A stretch of 64,000 bases of DNA from Astyanax mexicanus. Its lineage: Eukaryota > Chordata > Actinopteri > Characiformes > Acestrorhamphidae. The notes below the pieces were generated by a model that ran no database searches, was not told where the DNA came from, and worked only from the letters and a program-made list of their open reading frames with translations. Both the position numbers and the translations under genes were made by a program. The stretch lies in the NCBI RefSeq assembly GCF_023375975.1, contig NC_064423.1, forward strand, positions 9,082,001 to 9,146,000. Direction: 5' to 3'. Positions 12,811-25,700 of this stretch are shown one piece after another (the stretch's first letter is position 1; each line of letters starts with the position of its first letter).

Positions 12811-13399
12811 CACAGGTGTTCTATATATTATAAATCGGAAAGGCCTCACAGCTGTGCTTTTCAAGGTGGTTTTGTACAGCACTGTCTTTATTATGTGATT
12901 TATTTAATTTTAGGTATAAACCCGTATTATTTTCAGTCATTGAAAAAGAATCCAGTGGGACATTATCAAGAATAATGGCTGTATCATGTATCATAGTGAT
13001 GACTTTATCTGAAATCTATAGCTATATTGATCAATATATATATATATATTAATATATAATTGATATATATATATAAAATAAATGGGAACAAACTATTTAT
13101 CTGTGGATATTTTGCTGATTCAAGAAAATCAATGATGTAGCCATTGGTCTTCAGAAGAAACACATTTCTTTCTATTGTCGCCAGCTACCTTATCAGTCCT
13201 TACTTTTCATGAATGAGAATGTATTTAAGATCTGCCTGCACACACACACAAACACACACTACCCTGCCTGTAAAAAATAAAACAGTACAGATTTCAGACA
13301 TACTGGACGCTGTCCTGCTCTTCATTTACTGTTCTGTGTATTAAATAAAGCATTTTAGTGTTTTAGGGCCTATATAATAGAAAACTTAGTTTGATATAG

Positions 13400-14605
13400 T
13401 AAGCTACACTGGCAAAAGTGTTGGGACACCTAATCATTAATTATTTCTTCCAAAATAAAGGGTATTAAAGAGTTTTTCCTGCTTTTGACAGTGTAACTGT
13501 ATCTACTGCGCAGAGGATTTCTATTAACTCAAATAATATAAATACTGGGTGAGAATAGAGACAGCATTTTTTACATTTAAATTGTCTTTTATTTGATTGC
13601 AGACAATGTGACCCCAAGATATTTTAAGATTTATATGTTCAAAAATGTATTTTTTAATACTAGTGTTGTCAATTGATTGACAAAAAAATATCTGACTAGT
13701 TTTTGAATAGTGGGAAGTAAAATGTAAATAAAAGAATCAGTGTTAGATTATTATATTATATATTAAATTATATTACTGGTGTCAGTCGCTTTAAAAAAAT
13801 AATGTGTTAATCACAACAGTTCTTGCAGGCGATAATATTGGCAGCACTGATTAATCCATCCCTGCACTTCAGATCTGATACACATATTTTTTTTTTAACT
13901 ATACTGTAATGTCACTCATTCTCACGACACTTAAAAATGATTAGTCACTGAGGAGAACGAGTGATGAAGTGTTTCAGTTATTTTTGTCCCATTCTTTCTG
14001 TAAACGCGTCTTATGGTGTGTAAACATGCAGAATAATTTTTGTATTGTACATTTTGTATTGTAAATTCTCCATATTCTCCACTGGGTTCAGATCCAGAGT
14101 GCAGGCAGGTTAGTCCAGTAACCATTTCTAGTTCCAAAGCCATGCCTTTGAGTGCAGCATGTGGTTTAGCTTTTTCTTCTTGGAAACTGCTTGGACATCC
14201 CTGTAAAAGAGGTGGTTTTAAAGGCAGCATATATTACTTTAAGATCTCAATGTATCTTTCTCTATTAATGCTGCATTACAGAAGTGTAATGGCCCAAACC
14301 CATACCATGGATTCATGGGACTGGAATTGTGAAAGAGTGGTTCAGGGAGCATGAGATCATCATTTTATATACAAGTTTGTTACAATCTTTATTTGAGGAA
14401 AATTGTTTTTAAATATTTCAATCATTGGATTTTAGTAAAATGCAGGATAAGATGTATATGAATTTATTAACAGAAATAAAGTTAGGCAGATAAAATAATG
14501 ATACATATTGGGTTCTGTCTGCAATCAAACATCAAAGGAAATGGAAGAAAGTTGCAATTTGTTTTAGCTGCAGTTTTAATACTGTCCTACCTTTTTCTGA
14601 AATAG
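13400..14605. mobile_element. Decayed DNA transposon (unclassified)
   Basis: The left edge contains 'aaaagtgttgggacac' and the right edge 'ctgtcctacctttttctga', which are imperfect inverted partners of a common fish terminal motif (GTCCCAACTTTTT type). Between them is a minus-strand open frame at 13931-14230 containing HTIRRVYRKNGTK, without a recognised domain. Borders are approximate. Confidence 0.4.
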
Positions 14606-15958
14606 TAAAAACTGATGTAAATAAGCTCTGTTTTGTCTAATTTAAAAACCAATCTGGGTGAGAGTGTGTGGGGTTACAGTTCTTAAGGCTAAACAAACGA
14701 ATATACACACTGTACACACAGTATACACACTGTAATTGTGTACATAAAGTACACTCAAAATGGGCTGATTTATTTTTTATTTAAATTTAGGAGTAAATAG
14801 TATTATTTGAAAAAGTAACATTTTTATAAGGTATATTATATGCTTGTCCATCAATTTTACACAAACTGACTGCATAAAAAAGTAAATGCAGTAACACCCG
14901 TACAGCCTCATGGAGTTCCGCAGCAACCACTTGGTGAAAGTTGAGCAACTGGCTGAGACACAAAAGTAACATCTGGGATGCCAAAAAAAAAAGCACCTAG
15001 CAACCTCTTAGCAACATGATGTTAACAACTTGGGAACAACAGTAGATAGTAACCTCATAGACCACTGAATTTGTGTTGTCATTTTGTTGTCAGCACCATG
15101 TTATTTATGCCCATATTTGGGGTTACATGTCTAAGAGGTTCAGGCCTATGAAAAAAATGAATGGGCTTTTCAAAAACTGGCCTCTATCACTTTCTGTGGT
15201 AAATAAATATGTTCAGAGCCCTGTACGTTTTATTCTGTGTACATTTTACTTCTAAGCAACACTGGAACCTCTGAATTACGAAGATGTTTAAGGGTAATAA
15301 TGAGAAAAATGCTAGCTTTACTGACGTCGCAGCTGCGCTACACCAGCGAACTCCATCCGGATCGCGTTTTGGATTTTACTTCTTCACAGAGAATCATTAA
15401 ACCATTCAGAAAGGTGAAAACACTTTCAGTCTGGTGATGTTGAGCAGTGTAGCCTGTGTTAGAGCTTTAAAAGGCAGATAATAAGAGAAAGTGAGCTTTA
15501 GCTACTCAGTGGTTCTCAGTTCAGGAGCAGCACTTCCCAGTGGATTTAGTATTTAATTACAGTCAATGGTTTTTACTGATTACAACACACCTGACCCAAA
15601 TAATCAACTAACTAATCAATTAACTAACTGAAGAACCATAGAGTGTAAAACACTTAATGTGAAAAAAGGTTTAATGTCTGTTTTTTTTCCACTGAAACCT
15701 GTTATAGGACAAATCTCTGAGTTATTTGCAGTAATTGTGCATATGTAATATTTGTTGGAAACAGCAAACAGAAATAATCGGGAAAACGCATTTCTCGTTT
15801 GTTGCTTCCAGCAAAAACCAGCTCCAAAGTGTAAGTACGGGATTCTGAGGTGGGACTTCAAAGTAGCATTAACACTTGGCAATACTGTGGCAACATCATA
15901 GCAAAACCATAGCAACAGCCAAACAACACCGTGCAAGCCAAGAAGCAAGACACAAGTG

Positions 15959-16571
15959 AAGGTGCTTACACACTGCACGCGGTAGGTGCGGCGCGGTACG
16001 CTGACCCCCATAGGATTCAATAGTGTCTAGAGCGGTAGAGCGGTGCGTCGCTGCCGCGGAGCAGAGCGGAAAACGGCGCGTTTCCCCGCCCATAACCACG
16101 CCTCCACCGCGCTACCGCTTACCGCGGGCAAAGTTCAACATGGTTCAACTTTGACCTCGCGGCAAGCGGTACCTCGGCAGAAAACGCATGACGTGAACTC
16201 ACGCGACTAGAGAGAAACTGTAGTCCACACAACAATAAACGTGCGCGAGAGACTAATAATAGCGATTAGTGAATCCCCTCAGCTGTACATCACTTCCCTA
16301 CACTCATTTAAAGATAACAGGAGGAAGAGCAGAATCAGAGCTTTGTTCTGACGCTGAGAAAGAAGATACAGATCCACAGAGGCTGTAGAGACTCAAAACT
16401 ACAAAACACCGGCCGCAGAGGTGGCGGGTTTTTAGAAAACTCCGCCTATTATCAGCAGGAGACGCTTGGCTTCAGCAGCAGCCCAACGCAACAACAACTG
16501 GCCAGGGTCCAGCGGAGCGGCGGCACAGCGGAATACAGCGCGGTGTACCGCGTTCAGTGTGTAAGCACCTT
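15959..16571. mobile_element. GC-rich inverted-repeat element next to the arih1 promoter
   Basis: The ends are inverted copies: AAGGTGCTTACACACTGCAC at the left and the reverse complement AAGGTGCTTACACACTGAAC at the right, one mismatch in the first 26 bases. The inside is unusually CpG-rich near both ends ('gcggtaggtgcggcgcggtac', 'gtaccgcg'). No ORF is present and no target-site duplication could be found. It ends 200 bp before the arih1 ATG, so it makes up much of the local GC-rich island. Confidence 0.7.
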
Positions 16572-16771
16572 AACCCTCTGGAATACCACGGCAACCGGCT
16601 TTAGTGTGATTGCAGCGCGGTGCTCGCTGGTGTCCAGCAGGTGGCGCTGTGTGGCGCCGCTGCAGCGCGGAGCTCCGGGAGACTCTCACACTCGGGCGCT
16701 GATTCTCTCTGGTACTCGCCTGATCCCGAGTCCGGCGCTTCTCGTTTTTCTCGCCACAGTATAACCGAGTA
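16572..16771 (+). promoter_or_regulatory. Probable arih1 proximal promoter and 5' UTR
   Basis: A GC-rich, CpG-containing 200-bp stretch without a TATA box directly precedes the arih1 start codon, as expected for a housekeeping CpG-island promoter. The transcription start cannot be placed by eye. Confidence 0.45.
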
Positions 16772-19700
16772 ATGGACTCGGACGAGGGGTACAACTATGA
16801 GTTTGACGACGAGGAAGAGGAGTGTAGCGAGGACAGCGGCGAGGAGGAGGCCGACGACACGCTGGATCTGGGAGAGGTGGAGCTGGTGGAGCCGGTGGTG
16901 GCCGGAGGAGACCGGGGCGAGTGTGGGGAGAACGGCGGCGGCAGCGGCGGAGGCGGCGGCCTGGGGGGCCTCGGGGCCGGGCAGGATGAGGAGGATTACC
17001 GGTTCGAGGTGTTAACCACGGAGCAGATCCTCCAGCATATGGTGGAGTGCATACGGGAGGTCAACGAGGTGATCCAGGCGAGTTTGCGGGGAGTTTTGGA
17101 GGAGTTTGCGCCGGTGTAAAGTGCACAGCAGCCCGGGGTTGTTATAGGCCTCCGCCCGCTAAACCCTGGAGCGGTTTTAACCCCGGTATGGTTCTTAAAG
17201 GCACCAGAGGGCTGGATAAGCAGCTGAGTGTATATGAACCAGACACCTACAGTCCGCCGGCTCTCACTGTAACTCTCAGGCCGGGAGAGAGAGAGTCCGC
17301 GGCTTATTAGCCTTACAGTCCCCCCGGCCCGGTTACCACACATGCTAGTTAGCTTAGCTTAGGTAGCCTAGCCTGCTAACTAGCTTTCAAAAACCAGACT
17401 AACGGTTGAATCTCAGCGTGGCAGCTGATGAATACAGTCTGTGTGTGTTTATTACATCTGTAACAGGTCATAAACCCAGTGTTAATCGCGTATTTGTGTT
17501 TAAATCGCACATTTCTCAGTTGAGTTTAGGAGCGTGCGCTTGTGGTGTTTTAGCGGACTAGCTTAGCATTCTCGCTCGGCTCGTTTCAGCACTTTCTGTA
17601 AATAAATATCAAATTTACACACGACAGCGGTAACTCAACTCTAATCAGAGTAACCGCAGTTACCGCGCGCTGCGGGGTTTTATTCACATCTGAGTGGTGC
17701 TAATGAACTGCCACACTGTGGATCTGTCTTACTAACGGTGACCCAGTTATCCAGCTAACGGTGTAACCGGGCCAGAACCGGGATAAACAGCGCTGTTTAT
17801 AACTGTGTGAGTGTGCAACTGTGAGTAACAGTGTGAGTGTGTAACAGGGTGTGTAACACTGAGTAACTGTGAGATTGTAACTGAGTAACTGTGTGTGAGT
17901 GTATAACTGTGTGAGTGTATAACTGTGAGTGCCTAATAGTGCGAGTGCCTAACTGTGTGAGTGTATTTTGTGAGTTTAAAACTGTGAGTGTAAACTCTGA
18001 ATTTGTAACTGTGAATGTACACTGTGAGTGTATTACTGTGTAAGTGTATAATTGTGTGAGTTTATAACTGTGGTTGTATACGGTGAGTGTATAGCTGTGT
18101 GTCTAACTGTGCAAGTGTCATAACTGTGTGTCTGTGTGAGTGCATATTGTTTACAACTGTGTGAGTGTATTATTGTATGAGTTTATAACTGTGAGAGTAC
18201 ACTGTTAGGTTTTAACTATGTGAGTGTATAAATGTGAGATTAACTCTGTGAGTATATAACTGTGTAATTGTATAACTGAGTGTATAAATGAGTTTGTAAC
18301 TATCTGTGCGTGTATAACTGAGTGTGTAACTGGTTTGAGTCTATAACTGTGAGTGTGTAACTGTTGGAGTTTTTAAATGAGTGACTGTGTGTGTAAGTGT
18401 ACAACTGTGTTTGTGTGTAACTGTGTGTATAACGGTGAGTGTATAACTGAGGGTATAACTGAGTTTGTAACTCTAACTGTGTGAGCATATAACTGTGTAA
18501 CTGAGTTTATAAGTGTGTTTACATTACATTACATTACATTACATTACATTTGGCAGACGCTTTTGTCCAAAGCGACTTACAATAGTCAAGTACAATGTAA
18601 AATAAGTTTAAAGGTAAAACATCTGTGGATAGTAGACTCACATACTAACTGTGTGAGTGTGTATACTGCGAGTGTCTAACTGTGTGTGTCTATTATTGTG
18701 AGACATAACTGAGTATATACTGTGAGGCTTTAACTGTGTGAGTATATACTGTGAGTTTACAATTGTGTGAGTTTATAACAGTCCGAGGTTATACTGTGAG
18801 TTTATATCTGTGTGAGTGTACACATTGGTTAGCTATAACATGTAATATTGGCATTGCAGGATTAAATTTAAAATATTTAGTGAAAAGTGCTTGTTAGGCC
18901 TCTCTGAGCCAATCAGAGGATCTCCTGTTATAATTTACACTGCTGTTGAGTATTAGTTTGTGTGTGAATCTGAAACGTTGATGATGAAATGTTTCTGTTT
19001 GTGTTGTCTTTGTTTCAGAACCCAGCAACTATAACCAGAATACTCCTCAGTCATTTCAACTGGGACAAAGAAAAGCTTATGGAAAGGTCTGTGAACATTT
19101 CTCCACCTTGTTTGATTACAACAAATACACTATATTGCCAAAAGTATGTGCTTGTCTCCCTTCTCACGCATATAAACTTGAAGTGATCCCAGTCTTAATC
19201 CATAGGGTTTAATATGATGTGGGTCGACCCTTTACAGCCATATCAGCTTCAACTCTTCAAGGAAGGTTTTCCATAAAGTTTAGGAGTGTGTTTATGGGAA
19301 TGGGAATTTCACTATTCTTCCAGATCATCAATTGTGATCACCTCTGAAAAACAACTCACCACAGTCCCACACACCATAATCCCTCTTCCACCAAACTGAC
19401 TTCAGAGCAGTTAATTAGTTAGTTAGTAAATTCTGTGATGGTCAATGCAGTAAAGTACAACAGCGCTGTTATCAGAATCCCCCTCAAGAGAGCCCCTCCC
19501 ACAAGTTGCTGACAGTAGACAGCCAGGCTCATTATTCCTGCAGCCGGCAAAAGTATGAAACTTCTGCAATCATGAAGCAGAGTTAGATAAGTAAGAAAAA
19601 AAAAAGACAGTGGTAAGAGATCATTGACGTGTACCCCAAATGCCTTGACACAGCTCTGCTCTGACATTTTATGTGGTCTCCCATTTCGTGGCTGTGTTGT

Positions 19701-22700
19701 CACAATATTTCTCGCCCTCTCCTCCCTATTTCTCCTTCTGGAGTGATTGGAACACCTGAGTTCAATGATTTGGATGAGTGAGTGAATATTTTTGGCTGTA
19801 TAGTGTACATGCAGAAAGGATAGTCTAAACTCACCTCATATTTGAAACAAAACAGATTATTTCATAAATATTTTAGCATTATTGTGATGTTTTAGAGTTT
19901 TATTGAGTGTTTTTTTAACTGGTGGTGTATTTTATTCTTATCTTCAGGTATTTTGATGGAAATCTCGACAAGTTGTTCTCAGAGTGCCATGTTATTAACC
20001 CCAGCAAAAAGGCGAGGACGCGACCCATGAGTACACGCTCCTCCAATCAGGACATGCACTGCCAGATTTGCTATCTCAACTTCCCAAACTCGGTCAGTAA
20101 CTCCGCCCTCACAGGCATGCATTCTGTCTGTCTTTACAAAAATGAAACTAGTCCAGTTCTGTTTACCACAAGTAAAAATAAATCAGCTTCTAATTTGGTG
20201 CATCTGTGCACTGAATCTATGAGGCTTTTGAAACTGATGAGTATGCATGCATTTCTGTCATTTAGCAGTTGTTGTATAGTGAATAACAACAAGGTCTACA
20301 TTTATTAGTTATTATGGTAGGTGTCTTAGATGCCTCCTGTGAGTACGGGTTCTGTTCCTAGCTTTCTCTATCACTTTAAAGCAGTAGAAACAGGGAAACG
20401 TGGGGATTAAATGGCCTTTAGGTAAAGATGTTTAAATGTGAAATGTTTTGATATTTAGTTAGAAAAGTTTGAACACAATACACCAATAAGTTTACGTTCA
20501 CACAGCAGTTAAATACGGTCAAAGAAGTTAGGGATTCCTTTGATTCTGCCAGTTCATCAGAAACATGTCACAGGAACTACAGGACTTTACCACAATCTCT
20601 CCATCTCCTTTGAGAAGTTACTGGTCATTCCATCGGCAAAAGCACGAAGCCTTGGGGTAGTAATGGATGACCAGCAATAGTTCTCGAGCCATGTTGCAAA
20701 TCTGACTCGGTAATGCAGATTTCTCCCGTATAACATCCAAAGAATTCAACCGTTTCTCTCTCAGGAAGCCACTCAGGTGCTTGTGCAGTCTCTCTAGTCA
20801 TCTCAAGACTTGACTACTGCAACTCTCCATTGGCTGGTCTTTCACTGCGAGCCGCCAAATCCCTGACATCTAGTTCAGAATGAGGCGGAGCTCGACTCGT
20901 TTTCAATCTTCCGAAGTTCAGTCATATTACTCCATTGCTGCCTTCCCTCCACTGGCTTCCTTTTGCCGCCCGCATCGAATTCAAAACTCTGACACTGGCC
21001 TACAAAGCCAAAAAATGGTCCAGCTCCCTCATATTTAATGGTACTGATGGTCAAAATCAGATCTGTACCAAGAGCTCTTAGAGCTTCTAGTACTTGAACC
21101 ACCAACACTCAAGACCCACATAAAACAAACATCCCGACTCTTCTCTGTGCTAAAAGACTAAGTTGGTGGAGCGAACATCCACTAGGTGTCAGAACAGCAG
21201 AGTCACTCACAGTCTTCCACTGGATGTCAGAACAGCAGAGTCACAGTCTTCACTCACAGTCCTCACTTCACAGTCAACTGAAGACTTATCTTTTTTCGAA
21301 GAGTTCTTGAACTAATTAAAAAAAAAACATTCTCTCTTAGGGTTCTAAACATTATCAAGCTTGGTGTATCTCTTGATCCAAATCTCTACAAACTAGTTAA
21401 GGACACTTTAAAGTAAACAACGAAGCACTGTTGAAAGTCGCTCTGGATAAAGGCGTCTGCTAAATGTCTTAAATGTAAAAATGTAAATATAAATGTCACG
21501 GATTAAGACACAAACCATCCCGTTTTGTCTTTTTCCTGTTTTGAGGTTGTTATCCTGCCACTACTCTTATCCCTCAGTGCTGAAACCCATTTTTGTCCTC
21601 ACAGTCTTTATTTTGTTATCCTTAATGAAAAAAAAAAGTTCAGATTTGGGCCCTATGTACCTGCTATGTAATCCAATATTTTTCCATGGTATGTGATGCA
21701 GGTAGGTCGCAGGTGTGTCATTGAACTCCAATACATGTGCAATTTGCGCCAGATTGGAATTCATGTGACATTCAAGTGAGAAGGCTAAAACACACATGCT
21801 GCAAAATTATAAAATTGATATAGCTGATTGTAGACAATCAGACAAAACACTGAACAAACAACACAGAATCTCTAGTGATCAACAGAGGATAACTTATTCA
21901 TAATTGTTAAAAATTAATTTACATCCACATACAGCTCTGGTAAACAATAAGGGATCACTTAAAAATGATGAGTTTCTTTGATTTTTACCAAATTGAAAAC
22001 CTCTGCAATATAATCAAGAGGAAGATGGAAGATCACAAGCCATCAAACCAAGCTGAACTGCTTGAATATTTGCACCAAGAGTGGCATAAAGTTATCCAAA
22101 AGCAGTGTGTAAGACTGGTGGAGGAGAACAAGCCAAGATGCATAAAAACTGTGATTAAAAACCAGGATTAGTCCAGCAAATATTGATTTCTGGACTCTTA
22201 AAGCTTTATGAATATGAACTTGTTTTCTTTGCATTATTTGAGGTCTTAAAGCGTCTTTTTTGTCATTTCAGCCATTTCTTATTTTCTGCAAATAAATGAC
22301 ATTTTTATTTGGAATTAGAGAAAAATGTTGTCCATAGTTTAGAGAATAAAACAACAATGTTCATTTTACTAAAACATATATAACTATAATTAGCAAAATC
22401 AGAGAAACTGTTTCAGAAACTGAAGTGGTCTCTTATTTTTAGTTGATTTTTTTCAGAGCTGTATATCTAATATATTCAGGTGAATAGCCAACACCAGCAG
22501 TGGAAACAGTTAAAACAATTCCTTGTTCATATAAAGTCATAGTTTACCCACAATTCCCTACGTCCATGAACCCCAGGATCTACAGCCTGAATCTATGTGG
22601 AAAACAATAATGACCAAAAACTAAACTAAAGTATTTTAGTTGTGACTGTGTCTGAGTCCCAAACATTTTCAGGAAGGTTATTCCAAAGGTGGGGAGCTTT

Positions 22701-25700
22701 AACACACAAAGCCTTTCCACCTGCAGTATTTTATGGTCTGTGCAGAATTTAACTTTAAGCCAGTGCAGTGCTGATATTTATGCTTCCACATTAACCAACA
22801 CAAAAGAGTAAAAAAAGATACAGTAGGATTTACTGATCTCCACCTGATTTTCCGAGAAGTGACTGTTTTAGTGTGTTTAGTTGTATTTGTGTGTGTGTGT
22901 GTGTGTCTGTGTGAGTGTGTGAGAGATAATGATGTGGTGTTTCCCCTGCTCTGATTCAGTGCTTCTCTTCTGTAGTATTTTACAGGTTTGGAATGTGGGC
23001 ACAAGTTCTGCATGCAGTGCTGGGGGGACTACCTGACTACCAAAATTATTGAGGAGGGGATGGGGCAGGTAGGTCCTGATGCTGTTTTTATATTAAGAAA
23101 CTCTAATGCTGCTGTCTTAATGCTGTCCTTAAGTTCTAAATTTTTATTTAGAAATTTGTTTATATTTAACTTGTCTTAATGTCTTGAATTCTTCACCCAC
23201 GTGTCATTCAGAATGTCACAAACAGGCAATTAAATTGTATTTAATTAAAGTGCAGGACCTTTTTTTAATTTTATAAAGTGGTTTGAACAGGACTTTGTTT
23301 AAAATATGGCTTTGTCAAAAAAAATACAGAAATACGCATAGTAAAGTATGTTTCTTTATTAAAAAAAAGGATTGAATATAAGAATAGAAAATGAAAATAT
23401 ATGAAAGTATAGAAAAGAATATGTTTGAAGATTATGAATGTTATATTTTTTTCCTTACAGACAATCTCATGTCCTGCTCACAACTGTGATATTTTGGTAG
23501 ATGACAACACTGTAATGTAAGTAGTCAAATTTAGTAATGCCTAGTTCTACACTACACACTACCCGGTACACTACACAGTACCCGATACACTACCTGGTAT
23601 GCTACACGATACCAGGTAAACTACACAATATCCATAACTACCCAGTACACTGCACAATAGCCGGTACACTACCTGGTATGCTACCCGGTACACTACATGA
23701 TATACGGTACACTACACAATACCTGGTAAACTACCCAGTACACTACACAATACCTGGTAAACTACCCAGTACACTACACAATATCCGGTACAGTACTTTG
23801 TACACTACACAATACCCGGTACACTACCCAGTACACTACACGACACACTACATGATATACGGTACACTACGCAGTACACTACACAATATTTGGTATGCTT
23901 TCTGGTACAATAGATGATACCCTGTACACTACACGACACGCTGCACGACACACTACATGATATACAGTACACTACCCAGTACACTGCATGACATCCGGTA
24001 CATGATACCCAGTACACGTACACTACTCGACATGCTGCACGACACACTACAAGATATGTACGATACACTAGCCAGTACACTACACAATATCCGGTATGCT
24101 ACCTGGTACACTACATGATACCCGGTAAACTACACGACACACTACATGATATACGGTACACTACACTACACTACACCCAGTACAGTACACGATACCTGGT
24201 ACACTACCCAGTACACTACACAGCACACTGCACGACACACTACACAATACTCAGTTCACTAACCGATACGCTCCATGACTTCGTTGTTGATGATCAGCCA
24301 TGTAGTGTTATAAAACCCAACAACTGACCACTGACCAGTCATGTAGGGTGAACCAGGCATAAAGTGATTCATTTATTGGCTTTAGTTGATGTAAGTTGAG
24401 TTTATTTTGATCATTTTAACAAAAGGTGTGAAATTGTGTTTTTTTTTGTTTTGTTTTGTTGTTTTTTGCAGGCGGCTGATCACTGATTCAAAAGTGAAGT
24501 TAAAGTACCAACATCTAATCACTAACAGTTTTGTAGAGGTGGGAGGAATTTTAAATTTACTTGTGGAGTTTTTCTGTGTCTGGTAGCAGTGTGTAAAAAG
24601 ACTGCTAGTTTGCTGCACTTTGATTCCTGGGCTGCTGTTATGGTGTGGATGGGTGGTTGTTATGGTGTTAATTGTTGGCTGTTATGATGTTGATGGGTGG
24701 TTGTTTTGATGTACTGCAATATCCATGTGGTATATCTGTGTAATATACCAATGTCCAGAAAATGTATTTATTTTAAAGAGGAGCAGCATATTGTTTTGGC
24801 TTCATGCGTGGGTTTATTCCACTCAGTGTTAAACGGACTCACTGTAGAACTGAAACTAACTGAGTGCCTCTTCCGCCACCTTGTGGAGAAACTTTTAATC
24901 TAAACTACAGATGAACAGCCGCACTGAATTAAAGATTTAAGGCCATTACTGAAAGGATCTGTGTTTTAAAATTTGAAGCAGTCGTACAGTTAAAGTTACA
25001 AATTCGATTTTGCCTGACTGTATTTTTTTTTTTTTTTTTTTATTGCTAAATGTAATTGCAGTTTAATATATACAAACTTGCCATTTACTATTGTATGTTT
25101 AACTTAATTGAAAAAAAATGATTTCACATTTCAGTTTAATGAGATTAATATGGCCACAAATTTGGGAACTTACTGTACAATTATTATTGTTCTTGTCCAG
25201 AAGCTGTAAAGAATCACAGTATTCCAGATCAGGCGGAGTAGCAGCTCTGAAAAACAGGTGGAATAATAAAGAAGATTAAAATGAAGCTGAAGAACAATAT
25301 AAAAATAAAATATAAATAATTGACTTTGCTGCTAAATAAGGAAAAGGTTATTGGTCTGAATTATGCAGATTGAATGATTATGTTGATATTGGATCATTTA
25401 ATATTTCATATTAAAATATGTGTCTGTGTTATCTAAAACAAGTTGTTTACATCTGTTGTTTATCTAAATACGTGCAGAAGCATATGTGGAGATGTGAGTG
25501 TTCAGCACTAACCATTTGCTTGCTGTTTTTCAGTGTAATAGACTTTTAAAATGGTGTCCAGCCCCTGACTGCCATCATGTGGTTAAGGTCCAGTATCCAG
25601 ATGCCAAACCAGTGCGCTGTAAATGCGGGAGACAGTTCTGGTAAGACCTGTAAGATACAGGATGCTAAACCCGGAAATGTTCAAAATTTTATATTGTGAT

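Larger units (their letters stand above)
9061..15958. other. 3' flank of the first gene and intergenic DNA up to arih1
   Basis: No coding exon seen. The start is presumably 3' UTR of the unrecognised gene, but no convincing poly(A) signal was found close to the stop. It contains a dispersed direct repeat (9165-9330 and 9955-10150), a fragment of a 'cactataaggcacacc' fish DNA element near 10437, a 35-bp minisatellite at 12063-12362, CA repeats near 12775 and 13240, and a probable decayed DNA transposon at about 13400-14605. Confidence 0.6.

Noticed and set aside
23537..23917. 126-codon ORF in arih1 intron 5 and its minus-strand partner
   Set aside because: Both are translations of the 'acactacccagtac' minisatellite.
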